Of a stretch of DNA of 64,000 nt, positions 11,152 to 23,681 are shown in pieces. The notes beneath the pieces are model-generated. The model was not told the origin of the DNA and searched no databases. It saw only the letters and a program-made list of their open reading frames with translations. The DNA is from Dryas octopetala (lineage: Eukaryota > Streptophyta > Magnoliopsida > Rosales > Rosaceae): contig OY992833.1 in assembly GCA_963921425.1 (NCBI GenBank), positions 6,173,228 to 6,237,227 on the forward strand. Direction: 5' to 3'. The position numbers and the translations under genes are program-made. Numbering within the stretch: position 1 is the stretch's first letter; the number at the start of each line of letters is the position of its first letter.

Positions 11152-11292
11152 AATCTGCAATGTGGGGAAAGCGTGACACTTGAAGGCCAGACTTACACAA
11201 TCTCAGCTGTAACTCATAGGTACCAACTTCGAAAGGGCAAGTATGAACCTAGCGTGAAAAGGCTTGATGTTATATTAGGCCTAATATTTTGA
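11152..11292 (+). pseudogene. Captured host exon inside CACTA element 1
   Basis: After a T-rich tract and a GCTGCAG acceptor the frame reads CGESVTLEGQTYTISAVTHR, followed by YQLRKGKYEPSVKRLDV, then unrelated residues and a stop at 11290-11292. Composition and codon structure are those of a real conserved plant protein, not of CACTA proteins. I do not recognise the parent gene with certainty. There is no start codon of its own and the exon probably ends by running into intron sequence. Confidence 0.6.
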
Positions 11293-12281
11293 AGAAATTG
11301 CATGCACTTATATATAGCTTGGTGGCACAGTCGCTTCAATGTTCACTCGGGTAATTATCAATATTTTTTATATGGTTTGGTATTCAAATATTACTTTCCA
11401 ACCTAGATAAATAGTTTGATACTCAGTTTGGCTCAAAGGATGCTTGAAACAATATATGTTGGGCTTTGAATTTCCATAACTTGTGTTTATGTTCCACCAT
11501 TGGAAAGGTTCATGTACATGAGATGACCATACATTACCTGCTCAACCCTTTTTCTCCCAAACACATTTTTATTCCTTCAATGTTAAATTTTTTATGGTTG
11601 CCTATGACAAGTTTTTGTGGAAGAAGACAGTCCTTATGCATCAGATGGTCAGCATCAACATATAGAATTAAGTGGATTAAGCAGGATATTTGTCTATTTT
11701 TTGTTGTAATTTTCCCTAGTTTGTTATTCTTTCCATTTATGACTCCATGTTGAGGTAGATATAAAATAATCTTTAGAATTGTATTACTATGTATTAGATT
11801 AGATTGCCTAGTTTCAAATTACATTGGTAGAGCTATAGGAACAGTACACTTACTTTGTTTAATTGTAATTTGTTTTTTAGTAAATTCGAAAATTGTTTTG
11901 TGGTGTGTATTATAAGAATCTTATTTTATTTTTTTGGACAATTTTTAAGTTTAAACAACTCATTTTAGCTGTCATCTTTGATGTAAAATGACTCTTTTAA
12001 TTTAATTTATGACACTGTTTAGATGTCATGTAATACCTATGATGACATATAAATTAAGTTTTTATGACACGTTTTAGATATCATGTAATACCTATGATGA
12101 CACTTGAATTAAGTTTTTATGACACGTGTTGTGTGTCATGATAGATATTTGATGACACGGTTTGGGTGTCATCTATTGTGACTTTTAATGACACCCATAT
12201 AGATGACTCATTTATTGGGTGTCATTAAATGTCAAAGATGACATTGTTTAGGTGTCATCTATGATGATTTTTGTAGTAATG

Positions 12282-13796
12282 CTGAAACAAAGGCCTGGGC
12301 AAAAACAGACAGTTGTCATGACTGGCCCTGACAAGCATAAACGAGAGGTGCCCGTGCCTAGGGATTATTCGTTCGATATCTCAGCGGCAGATAGAATTTT
12401 CGATTGTCTATATGTTGGAAGAAATTGCCTTCGTCGGAAGAATTGAGGGGAAAGATCTTTTGCAAGTTCCATGAGAGGTGAAATCATCATTCCACAAAAC
12501 AGTGCATCACCTTTCAGGAGCATTTGCAGAAGAACATTGAGAAGGGTGAACTTGAGTTCCCAAGTAAAGAAAAGCAAAAGATGAAGATTGATTATGAACC
12601 ATTTTTCACTACTGAGGCAAGTATGGCGGATGTTGATTTTCCGCCTAGAAGACATGAGGAAAGAAAAGTAGAAAATGAAGGGCCAGTTTTACTTTGTAGT
12701 TGTTGCAGGTGCGAAGACAAACTGGAAGAACTGATGAAGGGAGATGCTAGAGCCAAGGAGCAGAAAGTTGAGCCAATGCCAAAATGAAGTTTTCAAGATG
12801 AAAGCTCAGCAATAAGAAGCCCGCAAAGGCAAGAATACAAGCCTAGGCAAGCCCGATTTCCGCAAATGGTATCTTCACCAAGGAGTGAAAAGAGGAAGCG
12901 AGAAAAACCCAGAATAGTTGTGAGGTGGGTCTAGAGAGAAGAAAAGAGGGTTGATGGCCTAGAAGAAGCATGAAGAAAAGCAATGAGAAGGCTTTCGCCC
13001 AAAAGGGAATTGAAAGGCCTATGCGAGACCAAGAAAAAGGATCAAATTCGCCCAGATCGAAGGTCACCTGCGAAGCCTAAACAAGCTGAGCCAATGTTTC
13101 AAGAGCAAAGAGAGGTAAGTCCAAAGACCTTCAAAGCTACAGTGCCACAAGATGAGCAATTGTATTGATTCAACTAACAGGGAGGGTCGAGCCGATGACT
13201 CAAACCCAAAAAAAAAAGACAGCAAAAAAGAGAACAAGCGGCACGAGAAGCTGAGAAAGGTGAAGGCGTTGAAGATGTTGCACCTCCAACACTTGGGGGG
13301 TAATATACGGAGATCGAGAAGAAGGGTGCCGAGGAAGGTTAAAATCTCTGCTGTAACGGTTGGCAGAGGTTAAAATCTCTGCCGAAGTATCTAATGTCAG
13401 GATGCCCCTGGAGAAAGGATTAACTGTGACGGTTGGCGAAGCATCTCAGAATGTGCAGCCTAAGGTCTTAATGACTCGGGCAGGGCCAAAACCCTTGGTA
13501 CGAAGAGAGTTAAGTCTTTCTGCTGAAAAAGGCAAACACCCAGTTAGAGATTAGGCGAAGGGCCAAGTTGTTCGCCCAGAACAAAAGCATATTTTTCAGT
13601 TTAGAACCATCAACCGAATCGAGTGTAGCATGACTTCTATCTTGCCATTAGAGTTCGCCATTCTTCTGGGCCAATTGAACTGGCTAAAGGGTGACGTGCG
13701 AACGGAAAAACTTCCTACGACTGAGATAGTCATTGCCGAGGTAGAGGAAGAAAAAGTAGTTGAACGAGTGGGATCTCTATCGGTGACCAAGTAAAG
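12282..13796 (+). pseudogene. Gypsy (Tat-type) gag, second part, and gag-protease linker
   Basis: The frame resumes after the CACTA element as LKQRPGQK, then VPRDYSFDISAADRIFDCL, a gag motif. The rest is charged, low-complexity sequence with stops (12444, 12785, 13166, 13552). A block near 13339-13380 contains GGTTAAAATCTCTG twice. No function is left. Confidence 0.65.
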
Positions 13797-14345
13797 GTGG
13801 TGTTGAAGAAACCAGAGACATTATCTACGGATCACCTTCGCCCACTGTACATTTCAGCAGAGCTGAATGAGGTTGCAGTTGACAAGGTGTTCATTGACCC
13901 TGGGGCGACAATGAATATTTTGCCTAGGACTATGATTAGGAAGCTGGGGAAGAGCGAAGATGATCTGATCAAGACAAATATGTACATTACCGATTATGTC
14001 AGCATGACACATAAGTCTACTGGGTGTTTGTCCTTGGACATAAAATTTGGCAGCCGAAAGCAGATGACTGGCTTTTTTATTGCTAATGCAGTTTCGCCCT
14101 ATAATGTCTTGATGGGGAGAGATTGGATCCATTCCAGTTTATGTATTCCTTCTACTCTTTTGCAGCAGTGCATCATGTGGGGAAAAGATGGAGTGAAGAT
14201 AATCGAGGCTGACCCTCGCCTATTTGTGATTGCGACTATCTTTTTGCATGCTCGGCTATATGACAATGATATTGGAGTGGTCAAGTTGGAAGGAATGGAC
14301 CGGAATAGCATGCCAACAAAGATCTCCTATGCGAAGACCGATTGA
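13797..14345 (+). pseudogene. Gypsy aspartic protease domain
   Basis: Retroviral-type pepsin-like protease that would cut the polyprotein. VFIDPGATMNILP contains the active-site D-x-G (here DPG, normally DSG or DTG). It continues with GFFIANAVSPYNVLMGRDWI, including the conserved ILG/VLMGRDW end. A stop at 14343 separates it from the reverse transcriptase frame. Confidence 0.85.
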
Positions 14346-15906
14346 GGCATCCCTTCGGATTTCGCCGATATTTTCAAGGAAAAAACCTATTTGTGATGTC
14401 TGATGAACCTAACAAAAGGTGTGCCGTAACAAAAGCGATTATGGTTTTTGAAGATTTTGTGGAGTCCCTGTGCCGGGAAGAGACAAAGCTGATTGATTTT
14501 CAATTGAGACGCTGTGAGCGAAGAAAACAAATTGAGATTGTTGCTGAATTCATTTCAGAGGCAAAAAAGCCAGAGATTCCCTTCGAGGATTTGGAGTGCG
14601 AGTCGGCGAAACTAGATGATTCCAAAGCCGAGGTGCAAGACCCTCTGTTTAAGTTTAACTTAGGCAATAGCAAAAACCCTCGGCCTATTTTTATAAGTGG
14701 CTTATTAAGTCCTTCTCAACAAAAGGCCTTACTCACACTATTGAAAAAATACACCGATTGCTTTGCTTGGAGCTATGATGAGATGTCAGGGCTAGAAAGA
14801 TCCATTGTCAAGCATAGGTTACCTCTGAAGGAAGGAACAAAGCCTTTCTTTTTGCTGGTGAAGAGGTTTTCTAAGGAAGTGGAAGTGAAAATAACTGAGG
14901 AAATCCAAAGGTTGTACAAAGCCAGATTCATTCGCACGATTCGTTACGCGCAATGGCTCTCCAACATTGTGCCGGTAATGAAAAAGAACAGGAAACTGCG
15001 TGTTTGTGTGGATTTTCAGAACTTAAACATGGCTACACCTAAGGATGAGTATCTGATACCTGTTGCGAACCTTTTGGTGGACAGCACGACCAAACATGAA
15101 ATTCTATCTTTCATTGATGGCCATGCCGGATATAACCAAATTTTCATAGCCAAGGAGGACCGGGCGAAGACAACATTCAGATATCTAGGCGCTGACGGAT
15201 TATTCAAACGGGTCGTTATGCCTTTTGACTTAAAAATGCCGGTGCCACCTACCAACGAGCGATGAACGCCATTTTCTGTGACATAATCGGAAAGATAGTA
15301 AAGGTGTATGTGGACGATGTGGTGGTAAAATCGAAGAAGAATGAAACACACTTAGCAGACCTTGACCAGACATTCAAAAAAATGAGGAGGCATCAATTAA
15401 AAATGAACCCATTGAAGTGTGCGTTCGGGGTCTCAGCAGGGCACTTCTTAGGATTTCTAATCCACCAGCGAAAAGTAGAGATTGACAAAAACAAGGCAAA
15501 TGCAATCATGGAAGCACCCCCACCGAGAAACAAAAAGGAATTACAGTCATTCCTTCGCCGGTTTATTTCCAATCTCTCTGGTAAGATTAAACATTTCACC
15601 TCGTTGCTTTGTTTAAAGAAAGAAGAAGAATTCATGTGGAATCAAGAGCATCAGGATACCTTTGAGCTATTGAAAAAATATATGTCCGCACCACCTGTCT
15701 TAATGCCGCCGAGACAAGGAAAAGAATTAAAGCTATACATCTTGGCGGCAAAACAATCAATTGAGAGTTTACTCGCTCAAGATAACATCGAAGGCAAGGA
15801 ACAAGCTGTATATTACTTAAAAAGACTCTTGACGGATGTGGAAGTGAAATATTCACCTATTGAGAAGTTGTGCCTAACTTTGTATTTCTTGGCCATTAAG
15901 CTGTGA
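14342..15906 (+). pseudogene. Gypsy reverse transcriptase and RNase H
   Basis: Ty3/Gypsy reverse transcriptase. The first frame (14342-15265) has KNRKLRVCVDFQNLN, then MATPKDEYLIPVANLLVDS and DRAKTTFRYLGADGLFKRVV. A one-base loss in an A run near 15229-15235 shifts the frame, and the second frame (15262-15906) continues with the catalytic box VYVDDVVVKSK, HLADLDQTF, GHFLGFLIHQRKVEID and the first RNase H (VLMPPRQGKELKLYILAAKQ). The YVDD box is intact, so the defect is the frameshift and later stops. Confidence 0.9.
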
Positions 15907-16147
15907 CATTATTTATTACCCTTTCATGTGCACGTGATTGCTAGAACTGATTTAATCAAGTATATGCTAACTCGGCCTATGATATATAGCTGAATTGGTA
16001 AGTGGACTTGGACGCTAAGTGAATTCACGTTGCATTATGTCCCACAAAAGGCTATGAAGGGACAAGCCTTGGCTGACTTCTTGGCCCACCATCCATCCAT
16101 CGAGATTGAAGGACTTGAAGATATTGAAATAAGCATGCTCGATTTAT

Positions 16148-16420
16148 ATGGAAGGCAAACCTCAGCCGATGTCTTTACTAACTTGGAAGTTATATTTTGA
16201 TGGATCTAGTACAGAAGCTTCGGTAGGGGCAGGCGTTTTAATTATTTCTTCCAGTCTTATCAAGTATTACTATTCGTTCAAGTTAGATTTTAACTGTACA
16301 AACAAACAGGCGGAGTATGAGGCCTTGGTTATTGGGTTGAAGTTACTTTATGAACTTAAGGCAGACGAAGTGGAAATTTGTGGAGATCACAACTGGTAAT
16401 AAGCCAAGTCAGGGGTGAAT
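16148..16420 (+). pseudogene. Second RNase H (Tat-type) of the Gypsy element
   Basis: WKLYFDGSSTEASVGAGVLI followed by NKQAEYEALVIGLKLLYEL and VEICGD is the additional archaeal-type RNase H that marks the Tat group of Gypsy elements. It follows the first RNase H by about 240 bp of spacer and goes out of frame near 16397. Confidence 0.85.
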
Positions 16421-16613
16421 TCAAGGTTAAAAATGAAAAATTGGCAGAGTATGTAGAGGTGGTGAGCCGAGGGTTCGTCCGGTCTTTATTTCCTCATTTG
16501 CCATGAAGTCAGAATTTTGAGGTCAATGTTATGGCCTAGGTTTCTTTGGACTTGAGATTCCCTAAGACCAGTCCCAACGAACGATTATAATCGAACGAAA
16601 AGGTCTACCAACT

Positions 16614-17060
16614 ATGGAACAAAGGATCCCTTTGCTCGACGGATTGTTGACTATTGGCGAAGAAATTCATTGGCCTGAAGCATACCTTATTGATTTAGAA
16701 GAGCTTGGTGATGCCGATTGGCGACACCCTATCATCCAGTATTTGCAAGGTCCTAACAGTAATAGCACTCGCCAGACAAGATACTGGGCAAGAAGCTATG
16801 TGATAATCAATGACTAGCTACGCCGAAAGGGTAAGGATGAATTATTATTGGCTTGTCTGGGCGAGGAGGATGCAAAGCTTGCCATAGCCGAAGTCCATCA
16901 AGGGATTTTGGTGCACATGAAGTTAGTAGCCAGATGCACTGGTTGCTGAGATCGAAGACATGGTTATTTATGGCCATTGATGTTCAAGTAAGTGCAAGAT
17001 ACATTAAAATGGAGGTTCGTCCGAAGTGTTCTTCCTGTCCCGATGACCCAAGATTCTTTT
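16614..17060 (+). pseudogene. Start of Gypsy integrase (H2C2 zinc-binding region)
   Basis: A 67-codon piece (16614-16817) includes GLLTIGEEIHWPEAYLIDLE. The next stretch, after a stop, reads LRRKGKDELLLACLGEEDA and AEVHQGI, then CTGC with frame changes, matching the zinc-binding N-terminal region of Tat integrases. The catalytic core is absent: sequence after about 17060 is unrelated, so the integrase was deleted. Confidence 0.7.
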
Positions 17061-18052
17061 TATTTCTCCTTTCAGCTTGGTGACCTCACTCTCCAAGAAG
17101 GGTAACTCCTCAAAGTTCTAAGGAGAATGACGAGAATTGGTCTTATCCTCAGCAAAACAAAAGGAGTAACCCAGTTGAAAAAGGAGGCGAAGTTGAAAGG
17201 AGGGGCCTATATTCGCACCTTCGAACCGCACCTTGTCCTTTCTAACCCTCTAAAGAAAGTGATTGCGAAGAAGAACAATAAAGTTGGGAGTTGATTAGAC
17301 TGAAGCGCAAGGCCAGCATAAGGGGAGGAACCTAGGTGCCAGAGGCTAGTAAAACTGGAAATAATCCTTAGTGTGGCCATAAAGTAATCGTGATTCACAT
17401 ATTCAAGTTGCTTGATTACAAATTCTCGATTTTCTTTTCCTAAGGATGCATCCTCAGGTTTGAACAGCATGGGAAATTCTAAGGAAAACATGATTTTCTT
17501 TTCAAAAGCATGAAAACAAAGTGGGTTGAGGTAGTGAATTTATAGGAGGGAAAAGATGCAAGCACATCGTTTCCTAGAAACGGGTATCCTTGGGAAAGAC
17601 TATTTTATATGAGAAGGAAGAAACAATAAATGAGTCTTGGGACTTGTTGCTTTGGAACCAAATAAAGACTGAAGATAATGCCTCGGGCGAGGCAGCCAAA
17701 GGCACGGCCAATCAGACCGTGTCATCTGTACCTTGGATAGCCAAACCATGAAAAACAGTTAAGGAACAAGCAGACATGTCATTTATTCAGCTAAAAGGCC
17801 AAAAAGATTGGCCCACACGGCCTACACAAAGGAAACATGTGCGAATATCAGTAATTAAAAATTAAGCCTCAGTAGGGCAAAGATGTTTAAAAATGCATTA
17901 TAAAGAAAATAAGAGAAATTCTAATCTCTAAGGAAAATCCTCAAGTAGGCTAAGACAGACTCTCATTCAGCTCGCACTTCCTCTACAAGATGTTGGCACA
18001 TCTTTTTATTCCTTGGCACTAACTTGCTTTCAGCTTTCAAGTCTTTGAAGAC
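17061..18052 (-). other. Spacer of the Tat element with a short minus-strand frame
   Basis: A 94-codon minus-strand frame (17491-17207) starts about 50 nt below a TATA-like CCTATAAATTC (minus strand, about 17536-17546). Its product is not recognised and has no clear domain. The rest is non-coding spacer. Confidence 0.35.
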
Positions 18053-20640
18053 TTAGACATCTGCCTCCAAAGATGCAAACCCTACAAGTATTTCGCCAGA
18101 GAGTCTTGTATGTTCTTCGTCAGCTGTTGCTAGCTTGGCTTGAAGATTGGTAATTTGATCTCGCAGAGACTCCCTTTTCGCCTCTATTGAAGCTAGTCGG
18201 TTCACCAAAGTTGCAGTGACCCTTTTCCTTCTCATAAAAGCCTCTTTTGCATCTTCAAGTTGTTGGCTGAATTGATTCAGACGGAGTAATTCTTCTGCAT
18301 TGCCAAGGAATTTAGGCAAGGACTCGCCCAGTTTCTTGACCCTCGTCCGAAAAACATCATTTAAGTCGCTAAACAACCCATCTTCAGCCAAAATTCAGAG
18401 GGCATCATAGAAGAATTCATAGTTGGTGGTCTCTGCAAGTTGGTTCAAAGGAAAAGCCATCTGCAAGGGACTTAGGCTGCTGGCGAAAAAGGTACACTAT
18501 CACTGTCATCGTTGGGGTCAATGGCGAGAAGCTCTTGAAGATGTGATGAGGAACCAATGGGTGACTACATAAGAAAATAAAGATGAAAATTTAAAACAAA
18601 GACAAAAAGTTTTAAGTTAGAGGTTTGAACTCTTTCAAATAAATTAAAGAAAATTACTTGGGATGTCGAACTTTTTTGAGGCATAGAATAGTTGGCAAGA
18701 GTGGTAGGCTCTAGATTTTCCTCTTAGACTGACGTGTCGTTGATCGAAGTCAGGGGAAGGGTTTGTTGGACCTGGGTCATGTTTTGAGGTTGATCCTGCG
18801 AGGAATTCAGATTGTCCCCTAAGTCATGCCCAGCGAGGAGACCATGGTCTGCAGGGCCTTCATTCTCGGCAAGAGCAGTGAAGTTAGAAATTTTATCTAA
18901 ATCCTCTTCTCTGGGAGTTTGATTGTCTTGTCCCTATCAAAATGAGAAAGAAGTGAAGAGCGGAATAAAAGCAATAAGCAGATGATAGAGGCAGAGAAAT
19001 AAGAAAGATTTACAGTTGTGGGAAGTGGAGTCGAAGTGATCAGTCTGGTACTGGGAGAATATGTGCAAAGGGGCTGAAAATCGAAGAAATCAATAGTTTT
19101 GGAAATAGCTGGAAGTGGTGAAGTTGGGGTATCTTTAGTTGCCACTTTTTCTCCTGCAACATTCGCCTGGGAAATCAAAACAAAAGAATTGAAGGAAAAC
19201 CGAGTGACAAGAACGAAGGCTAAGTCACAGGAATATACCTCAACAGTTTCAACGTTTTCAAGGTTTGATGGCAGCACTCTAATACCAGTCACCCTAGAGC
19301 CAGAGGCAGGCTAAGAAATAGAAGCAAAGTTAGGACATAAAAACAGAAAATGAACATGATACTGGTCTCAATGATATAAAATAATGACCTTATTTTTGGG
19401 CACGGAAGTTGAGTCTTTGGAAGGACCCTGGTCATTGTTTATCTCGCCCATATCCTGTTCCTGGTGAGGGATGGATTCAGAAGTTGAAGTTTTCGGCTGT
19501 GAAGACGTGGCTGAATCCTTCGTTTGGATTTCCAAAGTATGTTAGCTTTTCCACTCCCTTTCTTCTTTCTCTCTTCCCTAGCTTGTATGTGCCTTTCTTT
19601 CCTTTTTCTTCTTTCTTCCCTTTCTTTCTATTCTTCCTCCTTTTTCTCTCTCCTTTCTTTTTCTTCTCATCCTTCTTGTCTTCTCTTTCTTGTTTTTGTT
19701 TTTCTTCTTTAGCAGCTTGAACTTTTTCTTTTTGCTTTTTTCGAGACTGTATCTCGTTTGATGTAGGACTGCCAACCGAATGTAAATCAAAAGTGCCATC
19801 CGGTAGCACTTCCCTAACATACTTTATATTTTATGTTGCTTCATCTATTGCAAGAGAAAGAAGGGCATTTATAAATGTATATATACATAAGTATTAAATA
19901 ATATATGTTGTAAATAACAGGTACCTACCAATGGGGGTATCAGTTCGCTTGTGCGAACCCTCGCCCGCATCAACATTATGCTTTCTTTTTTTCCTTTTCA
20001 AAGGAGAAATTTCTTGTTCTGTGGCCTCGTCATCCTCCTCGGTTTGTTCAGTTGTTGCTTTTCTCTTGCCCTTTGGACCAGCCTGGTAAGCAACCATTGT
20101 TTCCAGCACATTGCCCTCACCATCTAAAAGGTCTTCAACAATCACTACGGTCTTCTTCTTCTTCTTGGAAGTTTTTTCTTGATCACTTAAGAAGACAGAA
20201 GCGACGTAATTCTTGGGTTTTTTGTCCCTGGCTCTGGCAAAAGGAACATTCTCAAAGGCAATCATTTAGGCAGTCTTTGCGTCATCAGTGACATACCTTG
20301 GATACCAATTAAGCTGCCCACCAAGATTCAAAACCTGTTAAGATATCACAGTTAACTTGGCTTGGGAAGTCAAGTTTGAGCAAGTTATGCAACTTGGTGG
20401 TCATAAGTTGTTCCGGGCCATCATAGAAATCAACAGCTCCGCTAAAGGCCCTCCCATCTGTGAAGTCTATTCGCCAAGAGGATAAATAGTTGACTGAGGG
20501 AAAGTAGAAGAAAGGAAATGTTTGTGCGAACCCAAATTGACGGGTGAAAAGACTTGGTTGATACACCTCGGCCCCAGCTTTGCCAAATTGGAGTTTGTTG
20601 GCTAAGAGTGTTGGCTTTAACGGTTTACTCAAAAATGCTT
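18053..20640 (-). pseudogene. Antisense reading frame of the Tat element (plant-mobile-domain-like), decayed
   Basis: Tat-group elements often carry an extra antisense gene downstream of pol. Here minus-strand pieces read in order: 20640-20309 (AEVYQPSLFTRQFGF, then FPSVNYLSSWRIDFTDGRAF), similar to plant mobile domain proteins; 20265-19930 (lysine-rich and acidic, KRKATTEQTEEDDEATEQ) ending near a GTAGGT donor; 19809-19477 (very Lys/Glu-rich); 19292-18897; and 18391-18053 (a likely coiled coil, LASIEAKRESLRDQITNLQA). Stops and unclear introns separate the pieces. The 5' end is fused in frame to the RT of the neighbouring Gypsy element. Assignment of the first piece is by motif resemblance only. 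Confidence 0.6.
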
Positions 20641-21134
20641 GATGACGCTGCGATAACGGTTTACTCAAAAATGCTATAGGATGACCTTCTTGTGATAGAA
20701 TAGCACCGATCCCTACACCTGAGGCATCACACTCGACAGAGAACTCCTTTGTAAAGTCGGGCATAGCTAACACATGAGTGGTGGAAAGGGTAGCTTTGAG
20801 CTGCTCAAATGCCAATTCTGAACCTGGAGACCAATTGAACCCATCTTTTTTTTAACATATTCGTTAGTGGCCGAGCAATGAGTCCATAATGTCGCACAAA
20901 CTTCCTATAGTACCCAGTGAGACCAAGAAATCCTCGTAAGCCCTTTAAAGTTGTAGGCTTAGACCATTTGACAATGCTTTCAATCTTGGTAGGGTCAACT
21001 GCAACTCCTTGGCCAGAAATAAGATGCCCCAAATTCTCTACTGAACTAGCAGCAAAAACACATTTACTCTGCTTGACTTTAAGCTCATGCTGCCTCATGG
21101 TGTTCAAGACAGTAGTTAAATGGCTTAGATGTTC

Positions 21135-21866
21135 CTACATAGAAGAGCTATAAACCAAGATGTCATAAAAAAAAACAAGAACAAATTTTCGAAGATAATT
21201 ACGGAAGGTGTCATTCATAAGCGATTGAAAGGTAGAATGAGCATTGGTTAAGCCAAATGGCGTAACAAGAAATTTGAAGTGCCCATCATGTGTACGAAAA
21301 GTCGTTTTTTCTATGTCTGTAGGATTCATTCTTATTTGATGGTACCCAGGATCCAATTTTGAGAACACTATGACACCATGAAGCTCATCTAACAATTCAT
21401 CTATGATCGGGATAGGAAACCTATCTTTCACTGTTGCCGAATTTAAAGCCTGATAATCCACACACATCCTCCAAGTTCCATCTTTTTTCTTAACCAACAA
21501 CACCAGAGACGAATAAGGGCTCACACTTGGCCTGATAACCCCTCCTGCTAACAGTTCTTTGACAATTTTCTCAATTTTCACAATTTCACTCTTCTGAAAA
21601 TAAGGATATCGATAGAACCTCACGTTAATAGGAGAAATTCCTAGGATCATGGGTATTCGATGGTCATGTATACGTGTAGGAGGAAAGGAGGTAGGATGCT
21701 CAAATGTATCTTCGTATTCAGCCAATAATTGACGAACTGCAAGGGAGATAGATAATGGGGTTGGTTCCTGTGACATGGGCTGCAATTGAGCCAAGAAAGC
21801 TTGTTTCTCCCCAACCAATAGATGAGACATTGCTTGGCAGCTAACCCAAGAAGCTTCAGTAGGCAC
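21135..21866 (-). pseudogene. Gypsy reverse transcriptase (second element)
   Basis: The frame contains KKKDGTWRMCVDYQALNSAT, FSKLDPGYHQIRM and TPFGLTNAHSTFQSLMN, the standard Ty3/Gypsy RT blocks. The metal-binding YxDD-type box reads FFYDILVYS instead of FFDDILVYS, so one catalytic Asp is lost by a G-to-T change in addition to the frame ending at 21135. Confidence 0.9.
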
Positions 21867-23681
21867 CCTTGCAAAGAATATGTACCCTTGTAGAGAACTG
21901 CATTGTCAAATTCTCAAAATTCCAAGCAATGGTTCCCAAAGTTTTTAACCAACTAATGCCCAACAAAACCTCACAACCAGTAACAGGAAGGACATAAAAA
22001 TCTGTAGAACATTCAAATCCCTGTAAATGCAGCAACAACCCAGAAATATGACCCCTTGTGCGCATAGAAGAACCACTTGCAACAGTAACACATAAAGAAA
22101 CTGCAGTATTTACTAGGTGGTGCACATGCTTAACAAGTGTGGGATGTATGAAGTTATGAGTAGCCCCATAATCTATCAACTAGTGCTCTTGTTTCTTACC
22201 AATGAATCCAAAAAGATGCATTGTCTATGGCTTGCTAGCATCGTTGATAACATGTAATTTGATTTTGGGCTCGACCTCATCATTATATCGGGTACTGGTG
22301 CTTCAACCTCCACCGGAGACTCTGGTGAATCCACAATGTAATCCTCATAACTTTCTAGTAGAAGAACCTGGCTTGGCTACCCGCTCTTGCAACGATGACC
22401 CTTTGTATACGGAGCATCACAGAAGAAACAAAGGTTTTTCTCACGCTTGTCCATGTACTCAGCTTGTGATAATCGTCGACCAGTTGAAATAGGGGGCATT
22501 GGAGCCTTTTAAGTGTAAAGCGGAAGAGGCCGTGAAGGCAAATGTGGTGCTGGTAAAGTCAATCGAGTGGAAGGAGGAACAAGAGTGGTTCGTGACTGAG
22601 AATTAGATCCTCGAGATTGCAAACGTCGACCCATATGTCTTTCCTCATACACCCGAGCAACATTAAAGGCAGCCATTAATGAACGGGGCCGTTGCACTCG
22701 AACATCAACACGTATGTCTTCTTACAAACCACCTACAAAACAAGCAACTAAAGCTCATTTGAAATATCTGTTTCTCGATAGGCCAATTTGGTGAATTCAG
22801 ATTGATATTGGCCAACCGTTCCTTCTTGGCATAACCAAGTCAACCTCGCCTGGCAATCCAATGAATCATGAAGCCCAAATCATTTGAGCAACATTTCAGA
22901 GAACCTAGGCCAATCGTGTGGAAAATGAGGTCGATACCAACGCCACTACACTGCTGCATCACCCACCAAGTGCATAACTATGAGGCCCGCTTTCCGATCA
23001 TTCAGAACTTGATAATGGTCAAAGTACTGCTCAACCCGGGTCAGCCAATCAATCGGTTCCTCCCTAGAAAAACGATCTAATTCCAAGCGCATATGGAGCA
23101 ACCAAGGTGGAAAAGAGTTGGGGTGCGAATGGGGATGAGGCCCAGTGGAGTAGTGAGAAGAGTTTGGAGGAGGTGGTGGGTAATACGAGCTGGGAGGAGA
23201 GTACAGAGGACCAAGATTTGGGTAAGGGTAAGGGAAAGGGGAAGGAATGTATGGGTGGGTTAGTGTGTAAATCGGGGTTATGGTGGAGCTGTAAAAGGCG
23301 GCAAAGGAGAGGGGAAAGGCGGAAAGTCCTTCACTGAAACAGGGGAAAAAGACAGTGGACGATGAGTGTGGGTTGAGGTTGACTACGGAACTAAAGGGAC
23401 AGTCGGTTGTGGATCCAGAAGAGCAGGCCCATGAGGTGAAACGGGGCTGGAGAAGGAACCGAAGAGTGGAAGCGGCCCATCCATCGAGGATTTGAGACCG
23501 CGATGTACTTGACAGAGCTCCTCGAGAAAATCCGAACGAAATTCATCCTGTTTGGAAGACAAACAGACGACGACATCACGCAACTCCTGAAGTTCCGATG
23601 CAGTGCGATCTTGATGAGCCCGGAAAGCAAGCTCGAGTGATGAGAGATCCGGCGGCACAGGCAGCTCAGACCCCATGATTA

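Larger units (their letters stand above)
8754..12281. mobile_element. CACTA element 1 inserted in the Gypsy gag
   Basis: 3528 bp with terminal inverted repeats CACTACTACAAAAATT (left) and, read from the right on the other strand, CATTACTACAAAAATC. The flanking 3-bp duplication is CCG (8751-8753) and CTG (12282-12284), one difference, as expected from decay at a CpG. With the element taken out, the host gag frame joins in phase. Subterminal repeats of ATGACACC/GGTGTCAT type lie at 8775-8860 and densely at 11960-12265. No transposase is encoded, so it is non-autonomous. The interior holds apparent fragments of host genes. Confidence 0.85.

Noticed and set aside
19409-19720. Plus-strand Phe/Ser/Leu-rich frame of 103 codons
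   Set aside because: It is the complement of the Lys/Glu-rich antisense frame of the Tat element.
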